Of a stretch of DNA of 64,000 nucleotides, positions 1-12,600 are shown in pieces. A program made the translations under genes and the position numbers. Position 1 is the first letter of the stretch. Each line of letters opens with the position of its first letter. Location: the NCBI GenBank assembly GCA_037576215.1, contig JBANDB010000015.1, positions 434,001 to 498,000 of the forward strand. The letters are read 5' to 3'. The notes beneath the pieces were generated by a model that did no database searches, had not been told where the DNA came from, and saw only the letters and a program-made list of their open reading frames with translations. The stretch comes from Armillaria gallica (lineage: Eukaryota; Basidiomycota; Agaricomycetes; Agaricales; Physalacriaceae).

Positions 1-969
1 AATATTAGCAGTGCGACACCGGATGTAATACAGGAATGACTGACATCCTGGATCTGGGATATTTCCCGACTGGTATGCATCAATAGCAGTACCAATATCA
101 TTCCCTGAAGGTACTGTAACAATTGTTTGCACTAGACCTAGGCAACACTGTCAGAACACAAACAGGAAAATAAAATGCATGGTGGCAAACTACTCACCAG
201 TGTTGAACAGTTGCTGCTCATACAGTGCATTATCCTGCTGTTTATCAAACTTTCGTTTGCAAGCAGTTTGGTGCCTATTCAGACCACGGAGTGCAAAGGA
301 ATGAGGACAGTATTGGCACTGCACCTTAGGAGTGGGCGGCATTGGGATGTGAGTACAAAAATGATCAGATTGAGTGTTGGGGACTCCAATTTTATTGTCT
401 ACAAGTTGGTAGGTTTTATATTACTTATCACCCTACAGTAGCCCAGCGGCAGCATGCATTTTTGGCGATGGATGGCCGTTGTCCAGCAAATTGTAACATA
501 TGTGATATCTCCATTGATTTTCCTGAGGTTATCTGCAGCATAGGAAGTCAAGGAAGTCAAGATATGTTGAGGATTCGAAAGGCTGAGATTACTGGCACAG
601 GCAGAGCACCAACCATCATTGAATTGTAAAACTCAGGGTTTCTAGCGAATCTATATTTGGATGATGCGAGGGATTATCTTATCTCTTATTATATCTAGAT
701 AAGATAACCGAGCCTAATATTCAACACGGTAGCATATCGGGCCGGATAATATTCCAAATTGCCTAATTAGGTTCTTACACAATCTCGGACATATGACCAA
801 TCAATTGACACATGATCATGTCGCATCTGTGTTTTTCCATTCATTTACCATCTTTGACGTGTTCCTCTGCGATATACTGCAACATGTTGCTTCCAACATC
901 GTCGGAAACCTCAAGAAAGCGTAAATACAACAGGATTTTGACATCAGATCTCCAAATACCTGTAGTAAT
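1..969. other. No recognisable gene; one small inverted repeat
   Basis: Only short unconvincing open frames are present and I recognise no protein family. The one structure I see is the short inverted repeat at 674-707, listed separately. Confidence 0.4.
674..707. repeat. 11-bp inverted repeat (TTATCTTATCT / AGATAAGATAA)
   Basis: TTATCTTATCT at 674-684 is perfectly complementary to AGATAAGATAA at 697-707, with a 12-nt spacer. Each arm holds GATA-type cores (AGATAA). It could be a binding-site cluster or a decayed repeat. No gene starts close enough to assign a target. Confidence 0.5.
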
Positions 970-1105
970 TAGGCTTGGTTTTACTGGACTTTAATGTGAG
1001 ATCCCACGAGATCTCGTGAGGGAGCGAGAGATCTTGCACGGGCCTGCGAGGCCTCGCAAGATCGCGTGAGGTCTCACAAGATCTCGAGCAATCGTGTGAG
1101 GAGAC
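970..1105 (+). repeat. Left inverted end with AGATCTCG-type subterminal array
   Basis: The terminal 20 bp are followed by about six imperfect copies of an AGATCTCG / CTCGCAAGATC motif, many of them self-complementary. The same arrangement recurs in inverted orientation at 7525-7625. Such subterminal arrays are typical transposase-binding regions in hAT-like elements. Confidence 0.55.
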
Positions 1106-3499
1106 CCTTCACCGGCATTGATCGGCTTGATCATTTTGACAATCCATTACTATATTGGTGCACTGACAAAGCCCTCTTGTCACAGCAGTCACAAAGTCCC
1201 TTCCCAGGCATGGTTCACACTTTCGGAGAATACTTGATATTTTGGAGCCAATAATATATAACCAATGAAGGAAGAATGTATTCACATGTGACATCACACC
1301 TTTGTTGGTCACATCACGGTGCTGAAATCATGCCTAACCATGAACTTCAGTCATTAATGATCTTCCAGTGTCTACATTAATTCTTGAATTTCTCTGGACG
1401 ACCGCGAGTCAAACAAGGGTCCATCATCCCACAGTACAGACAAGTCTTGACAAAGGAAAGCGAATTGTTGGTTTGTACGTGTGTTGGGCTCATGGGTGGG
1501 ATGCAGAAAGCGAACTGAATCCATTGTTTGAACCTTTAACCCTTCGGTTTCTCCACGTCGAGATCGTCCGACGACTCCGATACACGGTCATGTGTTGCCA
1601 TAACTTGCCAATGCCGAGCCGAGAAAGAGACTGTGTGGCATGACCATTGCTCTTATTTTTTGTGCCCACCGACGTATACAGCACCCCATCCTTGAATATG
1701 TACTTTGACGGACATATCCAAGGAAAGCGCCGGAGTGAACATCCACACAGGCAATGATGATGCACATACAGATCAGGACTGCAATCACCAGCATGGCTAT
1801 GATCACCTCATATATGCGTACAGGCCTCCCACGGAGTGGATCACCCAAGGTGAGGATGAGGAGAATGTTGAATGCGGTGATGAGCACACCATGTCAAATC
1901 TCGAGGGCAGGGAAGAGCAGGCATAACGCAATGGCTGATGGAGCAGATGGTAATGATAATTCAACAGACCCGGAAATATCATTATTAGCAGGAGCCCACC
2001 GTGCTTGATCATTCGACGTGACAACCTTGTCAACTGAGGCATTGATAGGCCTCCCAAGACTATTTCAAAGGGATAAGTAGGTAGTTAATTATAAGACGTA
2101 CCAACAATTGAAATGCTTCTGAAAAGATCCACGCATGCGGCACGCCAGACAGTTGTGCACCTTCCAAATGGAGCAATCTCCTCCAAGGCTCAGACGAATG
2201 CAATTCCTTCCCACTTCAAGTGCCGAGTGGTTGACTGAGCAAAAAAAGGGACATCAAGAACATGGAGGAATGACTCGGAGTCCATACTGACATATTTCAT
2301 GAACCCTATGCTGTACATAGATATGATACTCTGACTGACAATTCCTGAGCGTACGGTCAGAACAGGAGAAGTAAACTCACTGCCTAAGAAGAGCATTCTT
2401 ATAAGACGACCACCTGAAGACTTTGAGGAACTCAGATAAAATGACTTGAAAGTAAAAGTTCACATAGGCGGCGTATGATATTTATGTAATGTTGAGTATA
2501 AGAAAGCCTGAAGAAAACAGAGCGAGCAACACCTAGAAAAAGAGACGCTTGAAAGATATAAATGTTAGCTTCCGTACAGAGCCCGAGAGGAGAACCGATA
2601 ACGTCTCAAATGATGGTAGAGATGCCTATGGATTTTTAAAATAAGCAAATAAGAATAGAGCATCTCAACACAATCCTAATCGCTCACAGGTGCATATTCC
2701 TTGTGATGATAAACCAAGGCAAGAGCAGTCCTTCGACCTTGATGTGGTGCGGTCTGGGGGTTCTGAAGGAAGAGGATAGTGACCATGCGTCGAACTTCTT
2801 TCATTGGCAGCTGGTGGATTCTCGTACGGATTCACTTATGTTCCATTTGTTTCCGAGGAGATACATAACACCATACAGTTCCTAGTCATGTCCCATACGA
2901 GCCCCGCTTGACATTCAAACAGTGTGAACTGAGAACAACATTTCATTGGGCCATACAAATCAATTTCGAGTCTATGCAATCCAGCACCTCGTGTAAAGAG
3001 AGAGAGAGAAAATCGTTATGCCAGAAGAAGCGACATGAGAAGAATAGTAGCAAGTCACCAAGCCAGTCACCGACTCATCCCTTGCTCATACATAATCTTC
3101 TACTGCTGAACGAGAATATCTGGAAATCGCCAATGAGAGACCAATCCCCGAAGCGGTAGACACAGGAACGCGTGCAGTATTACTGGCTTGACTGTTGGTG
3201 GTGGCAACCTTTTGATGCTCAACTTGTCGAGAGGAGGTCGTCGGTGGGAGGTCGCTGCGAGAGTATCTTCCAAAGACCTTCTGGTATATTCTAGCCACCG
3301 CAATACTTGAGAATCAAGAAACATGAGGAAAGATGCTTCGAGTCCAAGTCAACGGTGCCTGGTAAGGGATATAGTACAAACTGTTGTCACGAGGGGAGGT
3401 AATGTCGTGGTCGTTCCAATGATGTGCACCAAATTTTTTGTCAGTCCAGCTAGGCAACTCTTGGAGCCACGACCAGAGATCCATCATCCGATAACTCTT
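1106..3499. other. No confident gene; hydrophobic minus-strand frames
   Basis: The minus-strand frame at 1588-1887 holds a strongly hydrophobic stretch (IIAMLVIAVLICMCIIIACV) that could be a membrane-spanning exon, perhaps of the gene at 3.5-4.6 kb. Other frames look random. I could not join these pieces with consistent splice sites. Confidence 0.3.
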
Positions 3500-4614
3500 G
3501 ACGTCCTCCCAAGAACTTGAAAAGGTGTCTGAATGAATAATAGAAAGAACCATGAGAATTATAACATACCGAAGCCTGGAAAGCATTTAGAAACAGCTCC
3601 ACGTGGAGCATATCGGACATTGGTGAACCTTCGGACTCGGCTATGAGGGTCAGTAACCCTGCTACATTTCTCACAGCCCAAATCAGTTGGAATGTGTTGG
3701 CATTTAGGCTGTCGACCTCTTGGGCAAGTTCGCACACAGGCAGATGTGTCTCTGATACTGAGTGAGATGAGCAGTAGTCAGTCACCATAGAAAAGACCTA
3801 CCTACCGTAATCACGTAAACACTGATCACCCCAATGTATCCTAAACAGGTAGTACCAACAGATGAAGACTCGGAGGCAACCAAGCAGAACAAAAGTGGAA
3901 GAGTGATACAGTAAAGGATCACGTAGGCGCCATAGCGGAGATAAGTAATAGTTTTGACGAAGTTCTTAGGGTTGAAATCCTAAATGATGAGGGATGAGTT
4001 TTGTATGACTGCAGGAACAGATTTGGACTGACTCTGTGTTGTCTGATAACTATCGCTTGCAGCATTGACATCTTGCATTCTAATTCTGGCCCAGCAGTCT
4101 TGCATCGACGACGAAGGTCGTCACTGAATGCCATTGTATCTGAGCCATTGTCACCGATTTCTCGGAGAACGTCGCTGATGAGCCCAGGACAGACACTTTC
4201 AAGGTATCCTTGGTATTCGATAATGTCGTAGATGGTATAGAGCGTTTTCATTTGGATGTGCGACCTGATTATACTTTGATACTTCATGTCAGAAAGGCAA
4301 AGGGACGGGGGCTGATGTTGGGCTCACAACCAAATGAAGCTGAACTTGAACATGTGATACCTTGCAACATGCTCGCCTAATCTTCTAGACATGGAGACAA
4401 AGCATCCAGTAGAACAATAAAAATCTGTGCGGTGTACTAGGACTGCCCATAAGAAACCGATCCAGTCTGTGCCGTCTATGATATCATTCTTGATAGGTTC
4501 TTGATAGAAGTCTGGCCAGCGAGGAGGTGTAGAAACAGATGGATGAGGGGCGGGATCGTTCTGAGTATGTTGTGGAAGAGAAGAGTCACCCGACTTGGCG
4601 CTAATGAGAGTCAT
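3500..4614 (-). CDS. Putative multi-exon integral membrane protein (partly resolved)
   Basis: I do not recognise a named family. The first frame starts at an ATG at 4612-4614 and gives a Ser/Pro-rich leader, then a hydrophobic stretch (WIGFLWAVLVH), ending near a GTATCA donor at about 4360. A second open block (about 4281-3970) is polar and contains SVCPGLISDVLREIGDNGSD. After an ATTTAG acceptor near 3962, a third block encodes one or two membrane helices (VILYCITLPLLFCLVAS, then CLGYIGVISVYVIT). A fourth (about 3775-3580) is helical and contains FQLIWAVRNVAGLLTLIAES. The pattern fits the many multi-spanning proteins of unknown role in Agaricomycetes. The phase between the first two blocks does not match at the donor and acceptor I chose, so the exon borders are uncertain and the gene may be degraded. 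Confidence 0.38.
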
Positions 4615-5989
4615 GATAGAATATTCGAATCGGCAGATATAGGAATGCAGGCAATCAGATTGAATTAAGGCAAGCGCATATATTGAACTGAATTTACTGT
4701 CAGATTCTCAAGACTGCCATGGAGAGAAATATCACTTGCCAAGTATCCCTTTTTCGAACAGCGCTAATAGCTAGACCGTCGTTGAGCAATCATTTGTTCG
4801 ATGCTGATAGTGAAGCTGTATTTTATCGCCTAGAGTCATGGCGCCTCGACTAGAAGATAGATAGGAAATCCCAAATGCCGCTACTGGACGCGACTCTGAG
4901 GTAATGGTGGTATTGAAGCAAGAAGCACATGTCAGCGACTGACTCCGATCCCTACGACCACAAAATTCCTCATCGCCGATACCAACAAGGCCAGCGCCAG
5001 CTCGTCACCAGGGAATACCCTTCCCAGTATATGGACGACGACAAGAGCATATGCCTCTGGAGGAAAGGGAGGGCTGCGCTGTCGATGCAAAAGGAACGGC
5101 CGGCATCCTAGCCACAGGAAGACTGAGTTGCTCTGCAACACCCTTCTCACAATCTGCTTTCGTCGTTTGTCGTCGCATATTTTGAACGGAAGGACCTGAA
5201 ACAAGGCAGAATGTCAGATGGCCTCTATCCTGCATCATCGACGAACGTCAGGCCCTGAAGAACCTGCGACAGCTTGGATAAAGGTGCCTATTGCCTTTGT
5301 ATGTACAGTTGGGTGCGTCGCAGAATGTAACCTTTGGCAACTGACTGACTGACAGGACCACGTCAGATTCAACGGTGGTGTTTGAATAAGTAGGTTTACA
5401 ATAACCGCGTGGAAATCATCAGCACCTGTGTCAAAACAATATCAACAAAATGTGGAGTCCTGGGTCTATATCATGTTCCATACTTCGACGAACTACCCCA
5501 ATCCGAAGGTCCCGAAAGAATCCCTCGGTGTTGGCACTTGTGGCAGCCTACGTGTGGGACACATGTTTCAGAGGATGAAATGAATGTGAGCTCGTCGTCT
5601 GCCAAGATAGAATAACGAAGCCGAATACGACTCGACCTCATTGCGACGCGTTAGACGAACACCTTAAGGATAACTCCAAAGAGACAGAAGGTCGAAAGAA
5701 AATTGGATGCAAATATAGAGATCGCAATTGTCGGAAATGTATTCAGGGAGAAAAGACTCGTTACCAGTCACACCACCTTGTCAGTCACGTCACGCGCACC
5801 CGGCGCACCCTGAGCATTGAATCGGGTTCAATTAAATTGTTCATGACAATGCTCGAACCCTTGATACTGAAGACACATACTGTAACACAATACTGATACT
5901 ATAGCAGGGTTACAAATTACTCACGCTCAGGAAATATAGCCAGTAATGACCGGATTGAAATTTGAATAAATCAAAGAAATAAAAAGTCC
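4615..5989. other. No recognisable gene
   Basis: Short overlapping frames occur on both strands around 4930-5240. None has recognisable motifs or plausible splice structure. Confidence 0.4.
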
Positions 5990-5994
5990 ATGCT

Positions 5995-6690
5995 ATTGCT
6001 GGGTGAGGTGGGTGTAGGCGACGACAGCAGGCATAACACAACCTGTATTCATGACCCCCAACGTAAATAATGGGGGATGTAAAAGTTCGGGGTGTACACG
6101 TGTACTGGTTGGCTTGGGAGGGCAAGATGTTGGATGGGGATGGGCAGCATCGGGCGCTCTGGTGGCTAGGCAGTCGTAGTCTAAGACGTCTTTGACGTCC
6201 TCCATTGGGAGTGTGCAGGACTGAGCCTGTTGGTAGGTTACAGAAAAGAGAGCTGGACAGCGTCGACGGCCGTTCAACAGCGACAATGGGTTCATTAGAT
6301 GAAACGGACCTCACCACTGTGTTCCCCGTGGTCTAAAATGGGGGTGGTGAGGCCATGATCATGGTGCTGGTGGTATACAGAGTAATACGGGGCGCAGATA
6401 GCGGACGTAGGGATGGGAGTGGGCGCACGACGATGAAAGTATCGGCGGGATAAATGCACCCCATTTTCGTGATGCCCCACCAAAAGAAGGGGAGATGCAC
6501 CAATTTGGGGTGCCTACGAGCTTTGGCTGGTGTGGGAGGGACCGATGCTAGACGGGGAGAGGATAGGCAGCGGTGGACGTTGTGGTGGTCGGGCCGCCGT
6601 AGTGTTGGGTACGTCCAGTGCACGTTCAAGTCGCCCATCTGCCACCAAAAGGGTGTATTAGTCGTCATCGTCGTTGGACGTCGAGGTCCT
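5995..6690. repeat. Diverged tandem duplication, unit about 420 bp
   Basis: The stretch from about 5995 (GTGGGTGTAGGCGACGACAG, then a CATGACCCCCA block and GGTTGGCTTGGGAGGGCAAG) resembles the stretch from about 6415 (GTGGGCGCACGACGATGAAA, GATGCCCCACC, GGCTGGTGTGGGAGGGACC). The same landmarks occur in the same order, ending in a GACGTC or TACGTC block. Similarity is interrupted by indels, so the duplication is old. Frames in this GC-rich stretch are likely spurious. Confidence 0.4.
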
Positions 6691-7524
6691 GATGTTGCTT
6701 CCGTCCTTCTGCCCGGACCCTGCCATCGTCCTGCACATCTCCTAGATGCCCTCCCTCCCTCTCAGCCCTTCCTCACAACCTACAATATCCCTCATTCATG
6801 CTCGTAGCCTCCTCGTGATCTCCGATTGTTGTCATCTTTGTCCAATAGGTCGTTATCGTTGTCGTCCATTTGTGGCCGATGCTCCCTCCCCTGCTCGCAG
6901 ATTCCGGACGATGGAGAGTCCCCAGGTATATTCAAGGTCTTGAGAGATGGAAGATTCTGTGTATGACGGCGATTAGCACCGATGGCGATTTTGAGGGAGC
7001 TAGGTGGGTTGGAATATGGACTGGGGGTATATTTGCCACATTGGTGGGTGGTGTTGGGGACCAGCATCATTGTCGTCGAGTATGGAGGTAATGCCATCTG
7101 TCGTTGCAGGTTACACAGGGCATTGCATTGTCTGAGGGCTTACATGTGGGGGTGGGAGGTGGAATCGCTATCCGGGGCTCTTGGGGCCACCCGATGCGCA
7201 AAAGATATGAGTAAGCATATAAAAAATAAATGTATACCTTTTTGAGCCCACGAGAGGGCTATTGAGAGCGTCAATGGGGCGGGGTCGTGTTCGAGGTGGT
7301 GGTAAAAGACCACAAAATAAAAGACACAGACACTTGATCGCTGGTCAGACCGTCGGACCGTGGCGATTGAGCAAGCGGAATGGATGTTCCTAAAATTGAG
7401 TTATGATTAGAAAAAAAACATCTGAGGGCTCGGAATGAGTGCCTAAAGAGGCGTCACTCTCCGGTCACACCGAAAGGCGACCTTCTCGATGACATATAGA
7501 ATATTAGAGCACCTGCCTCTTGAA
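6691..7524. other. No recognisable gene
   Basis: The region is GC-rich at its left end and then neutral. Overlapping frames on both strands near 6792-7245 lack motifs. Confidence 0.4.
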
Positions 7525-7625
7525 ATCTCGCGAGATCTCGCAATCCCTCGCAAGATCCCGCGAGATCTTGCAAGGCCACATGCGATCTCGCGAGACCCCG
7601 GATTATTGTCCAGTAAAACCAAGCA
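7525..7625 (-). repeat. Right inverted end with AGATCTCG-type subterminal array
   Basis: This is the inverted counterpart of the repeat at 970-1105. It has several overlapping TCTCGCGAGA / AGATCTCGC units and then GTCCAGTAAAACCAAGCA at the outer edge. Similarity is strong in the outer 18 bp and motif-level only further in. Confidence 0.55.
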
Positions 7626-7632
7626 TAGTAAT

Positions 7633-9294
7633 ACCATATAATTATGGTGAAAATGCATCATCCTATTCTATTGGTACTGAAAGCTCCGATGATAGACCTG
7701 CGCTGAGCTCTTCTGCATCTTCTGGCTATTTTTATTCAAACAGATCCTAACTCACGCCGTTCTTGAAACCTGCTTCCTCTGATGTACCATCTGGAGCCGG
7801 CAATTCCTTTGCTTCAAATCCCTTGTACAAGTCGGGGTTGTTGCGTACTTCGAGATGAACGAGAATCGGGACCGTAAAAAAGCTTGATTTTCTGTCTCCC
7901 ATTGCCGCACAGAGAAGTAGATTGTCGCCGTTGAGGATGTAAGGAATGTATTCTTCCTGGAAATCATGTAGACCTTCCTTCCATTGCAGTATACTATGTC
8001 GAGATAATGCGAGTTTGACTGCATCTGGGCCTTAAGTATCTGTCCACGAAAATTGTGAGGCTTAGTGGGGTGTATTAAGAATGAAAAACGGCGTCGATGA
8101 AGTGGTAGAAGGTCAAGACGCGCTTTCGGATGCAGTGACATAAGCTGACATAATTTGACGATTGGTCATAACCCCTCTCACGCGGTTATATGGGCGCGAC
8201 AACTATAAGACTAGAGAATGTATACAATACTATATTTCACTCACTCTGGCCTTAAGGTGGCGACTCTAAGCTCGTAACATCATTGCTATTATTTCAGGAG
8301 CAATGTGGTCTATGTTGCGCACACATAGGACCTGCCAGGATTATGCAGTGACTTAAGAAAGGAGAAATTCAGTAAAAAAAAATCAATATACCTTGCTCTA
8401 AAACTACTTCTCAAAGGGCTAAAATTGCTTGAAACCCCCATGCTTCCATTTCAGAGGCCAACCGCTTTGGACTCAATAGCAAAATTTCCATTTGCATCTT
8501 GAGCTGAGGGTTTGTAAGTGAATGCCGACAGAATCAAGCCAAGCTCATGTTAATTTTCGCCCTGCCCAGCATCCCTATGGTCACCATCCGTGCCATAATC
8601 AGGTTGAAAGTTTACAGTGATATTAACGCAGTATTGATGCGTAGCAACAAGCCTTGAACGAGACGCGTCGCGGGGCTACCCGGCTATTATCGAGGGTAAG
8701 CGTTGTCAGATATATCGACGTGAGAAAAAACTGCCTAAGACATCTTGAATTATGATTGGCCAATGCAGATGTATTGAGCTATGTACAAATCGGGACATAG
8801 CCTCTCCACAGGCACCGGACATGAGCCTTTCTCCCTTGAAGCGCTGCCACCCAAATATGGCCATCAACAAGTTACTGCCGTAATTTATGGTATCGTTTGA
8901 ATCGCTTAGTGTTCGATACGTATACAGATTACGGCGCGTAGGCCTAAGTACTGTCAGTGGCTTAAAGGCGTGATCTATCAATAATTATGTGATGACTACG
9001 TATTCTATTCGTGGTTCATACGCCTTGAGTAGTGACTCGCTATCCGTCTGACTGACAGTCCGATTGAAGGATGACACTCATTGATAAGGATGAGGGTACG
9101 TATTGCTTTCCTTTATTTTGCTCATACACCCCAACTAAGGAAAGTCTGCAGTCGAAGGCTACCGAATCATGGTCGGCGGACTGGCTACGAAAATGGAAAA
9201 CTGCATATCGGGCAACGGGCTGTACAGAGTAGTATTAGTAAGTGTGTCATAAAGCAGCAAAAGAACACTTGATAACATCTCTACTATGCAAAGC
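7633..9294. other. No recognisable gene
   Basis: Minus-strand frames at 7752-8141 and 8706-8981 are open for 91-129 codons, but I cannot link them to a family or to splice sites. They are basic and Ser/Arg-rich, more like chance frames than a gene. Confidence 0.35.
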
Positions 9295-9692
9295 TCCCCG
9301 AGGTAACAATCTTCGCCCGCACTGAGATCGACCAAGCGGAGGAGGAAATCATCGTTCCATTACAACGGACCTACACCGGCAGAAAACCTGTGATATCGGC
9401 CTCCCTCGCCGACACTTTCTGCGCTACGTTCGATGCCCCACGCCTCTTAGACCGACTCAACCTCATCCTCGGCACATCGTACACCATGAACACCCCATCC
9501 TTACCCTCCCTTCTTGAAGATTGCATCATGAAGGAATATGACTTTAGTACTGCCTACAGCCGTCTTCGTGCGGTGTGGTACGTGTCTGTGATCTGTACGG
9601 CAATCGTGTCGTACCAATGTGGACTACTGGCGAACTATATCCACAACCGATATCACATGCTCGCCGACCATCTCCTTAGTCTGCGCCTATGA
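9295..9692 (+). pseudogene. HET-domain gene fragment with internal deletion
   Basis: The translation runs from EVTIFARTEIDQAEEEIIV through LLDRLNLILGTSYTMN to LLEDCIMKEYDFSTAY. It matches, residue for residue in many places, the N-terminal region of the HET-domain gene at 24.1 kb. After RLRAVWY the sequence jumps, with a change of frame, to the equivalent of DLY-NRVVPMWTTG. About 40 codons that the 24-kb copy keeps are missing. No HET core motif (the W-x-D-x-x-C block) follows, so only the 5' part survives. HET proteins act in non-self recognition between hyphae. This copy cannot encode one. Confidence 0.62.
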
Positions 9693-12600
9693 TATGCAAG
9701 AGGTTGCTGCCTAGCCTGAGTCCAGTCAACGTCTCAACAACATTGATCGTTAAGGCTGTCCGAGGCCATGCAGCCGAAGCCCAACAACACCTAAGAAACG
9801 AGGCTGCTATACGAAATCGTCGACCCTAGGTAAGTTATCCTCCATCCCAAGTCTTTTTTAATCATTCGGATCTTAATTATCTCTTACCGTGTGAGGGACA
9901 TGCACACGAAAAAGGACTTCGTTACTAGTCCTTTTGGCAAATGCTGTACGATATCGCCGACCAGGGAAAGCGACCACCATATGCTAGCACTCAGGCGACA
10001 TTGCCATATCAGACCTGGAACTTGGGTCCTTCCAAACCTAATTTTGTTCGGCAATAACAGGCGACGACAGTTTCATAGGCGCTCGAGCGGTACAGCCATC
10101 TATCCGAAAGAAGATCAGAAAATGTCGTGAACAAGGTTTTTGATGAGAAGGTGTATCTTTGAATTAAGCGCCCATCATCGTATTAATGTCCATAATCTCA
10201 AAACTGCTTCTCAAAAGCAGAAGGTTTCTGCCATGACTGCAGCTACCTTGTCCTTCGTTCCACCAGATTCTGCGAAAAGAGAAAACATGGAAGTACACAC
10301 AAAGAAAGAAAGATCAGAGTAGAAGACAAGACAAGCGCACGCTACCGGAGACACACCGCGTGATTTGACACGCCTATTGAAGGGCAGTACGTGCCAGGCG
10401 CTTAAAATTGAATTGAAGTACAGCTTCAACGAATGTTTGTCCGAATAACGTAAGGCACTTGTTCACCATTGTGCGAGCATTGGCGCTTGGGATGTTGTTA
10501 TTGATAAGATAGAGAGCACCAGTGGATTCGAATGCTGCGAAGGGGTAACCCAGACTATAGTGACCCTTGCATCGAGGGTGGTAGGTGATAATGTCTTTGC
10601 CAATTCGAATTCATGAGCGTCTCATATGATAAGCTAAGATGCTCGATCACCAGCAAGCATGTACAAAGTATCAGGCGCGCCGTCGCGTAAGGAATTGAAT
10701 TTAGCGTGTCAACATTGCGTTCAGAGGCATCCGTGAGATAGGTATTAGGCTGTAACTATTCATGAGCATTAAACATTCACTGCGAGCTATGCGCTCGCAC
10801 TTAAGGGAGAGGAAACAGTCAAGAATTCCTTGGGGTAGTCTAGAGGCATGCTCGCACACTGCAGTCGAAGGCGGTATAGTTCATCCATTTGCTAAGTCTT
10901 TCTCCTCATGGACATCCCGGACTTTGATAGTCGATGTCTTGCAGTACTGCTTCATTTGTATCCTACCTGTAAGTGAGAATGGCGAAATAAAAGCGTGTTT
11001 ACCATATACACACCAGTGATGCGTTGTCAGCGGATGAATGAACATACAAAACTCTTTGCCCCATCACTATCCATCCCTGCATGGCATATCAGACCCTACA
11101 GAGTAAAGGAACTGAAAACAGAACGTACTTGATCGAGATTCTCCAAAACTGTCTTACGGCTGCAGTCGTTCGAGCCCGAAAGTTCGTAGACGCGGAAGGA
11201 AAGATCAGAAGACATGGTAGCCTAGGGATGCTGACAGGCGCGCAGAACTCCCACCTTTCACGGCTCTCCATCCGAAATACCCCTCGAGGGAGTAAGCTGG
11301 TATCAGCAAAATCGAGGAGCAGGAGCGGCATGCCTGGAAGATGAAGGGTCAGCTGAGATGACTCGCAGAATTGCTGTCCAAAAGTTTACGGGCTCATAAG
11401 TCTGACTATATATGCCTTGTTAGATGAGTGTGAATAGGTCGCAGATAACACGTACAGTCACGGACAGTCGACAAATACTGACAACAAAGAGTCCCCTGTC
11501 GTTCCTTTCAAGTCGATTGCTACCGTGGACGGTACAACAGAGCTCGGACCGAAGGATTGGCGGGCGTTAAATTGTTCTTGTTGTCGTTAAAGAGTTATTG
11601 ATGGTAATCGAGGTAGAGGACCTGTTTACGCCCAGACCAGCATTGGTGAGGTGTCATAGATCGTAATACCTAACTGCAAGGGTTTGTAATTCGTCCGATA
11701 GGGCAAAGAGTATACACGGACCAGTTGGGGATTGTGCGAGCTGCTTTGACGTTTCCTCAACGAAGCGAAGCTTATCAGCAGAACGTAGTTGTATGCGGTT
11801 CCTGAGTATCATCTGCATCTTGCTAAATGATAGAAAGACATAATATGGAGATACGTACCATATCGCTCCAGAGGTTGTCTTCTATTCGCTTTTGCAAGCT
11901 TCTAACCCTACGTAAATTGAACTCAGGGTATACCGCGATGGCCTAGGTCTTCAGCCGTGAGTGAATTAAACTGAATTCGCCGGGTCAAAGCAGTAGTGAC
12001 GTACTCCCACTACAAAAAGTCGGCTCCGATGAACATCCTATCTACGGTCGAAGCTGTGAGCTAGGATACTAATTCAGATTCAGTTAAATCAACCTCTTCA
12101 ATCATGGCAAAACGTACCGATGTTGTCCTCTGCGTCGATTATGGCCATATGGCTGAGTATCTGTGACGGATACAAGGTCAGCGGTACTATGGCTGGCGCA
12201 TCGCATCAACTTTGAAAGGGACAGATAAAGGACGTCGGAGTTCAAATTATCATAATTCGGCCCGGAGCCATGAATGCCGTTACCTTGCCGAAGCCCTTGC
12301 TTTGAAAGTTGAGCGAGCTCTCAGGAGTCAGCTTCGCTAATCTGGCTTGCAAATCAAATCTTCTTCCATCCTGATTATGTGTTTACATCATCACACAGCT
12401 CGCTCTCATTAAGGGCTAAGTAGAGAGTACTCGAAGCTTGCTCGAAGCCTCTCAAAGCACTCACGACTTTCGGATTTCCGATCAGAAGGGCCATGTCCGA
12501 GACGACCCTTCCCTTCTACTTCCATCATTGAATCCTGCTGCGCGTTTTTTTTGCTCTTATGTACGATGGTAGTAGTACCCGCGGCGGTGGCAACATTCAG

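Larger units (their letters stand above)
970..7625. mobile_element. Candidate TIR DNA element with palindrome-rich subterminal arrays
   Basis: TAGGCTTGGTTTTACTGGAC at 970-989 recurs inverted at 7608-7625 (GTCCAGTAAAACCAAGCA). Each copy is followed inward by about 100 bp of degenerate AGATCTCG/TCTCGCGAGA-type units. The outer flanks carry the same 7-mer in direct orientation: TAGTAAT at 963-969 and at 7626-7632. Inverted ends plus a direct flanking duplication are what a cut-and-paste transposon leaves. hAT-like elements with 8-bp duplications are the closest fit, with one mismatch at the eighth base. I see no transposase inside. The interior instead holds fragments of a membrane-protein gene, so this would be a non-autonomous or gene-carrying element. 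Alternatively, two separate small elements may lie in opposite orientation. Confidence 0.42.

Noticed and set aside
7525..7605. TCTCGCGAGA palindromes as a transcription-factor promoter element
   Set aside because: The motif array occurs only at the two inverted ends of the candidate transposon and not next to a recognisable gene start, so a transposon-end role explains it better.
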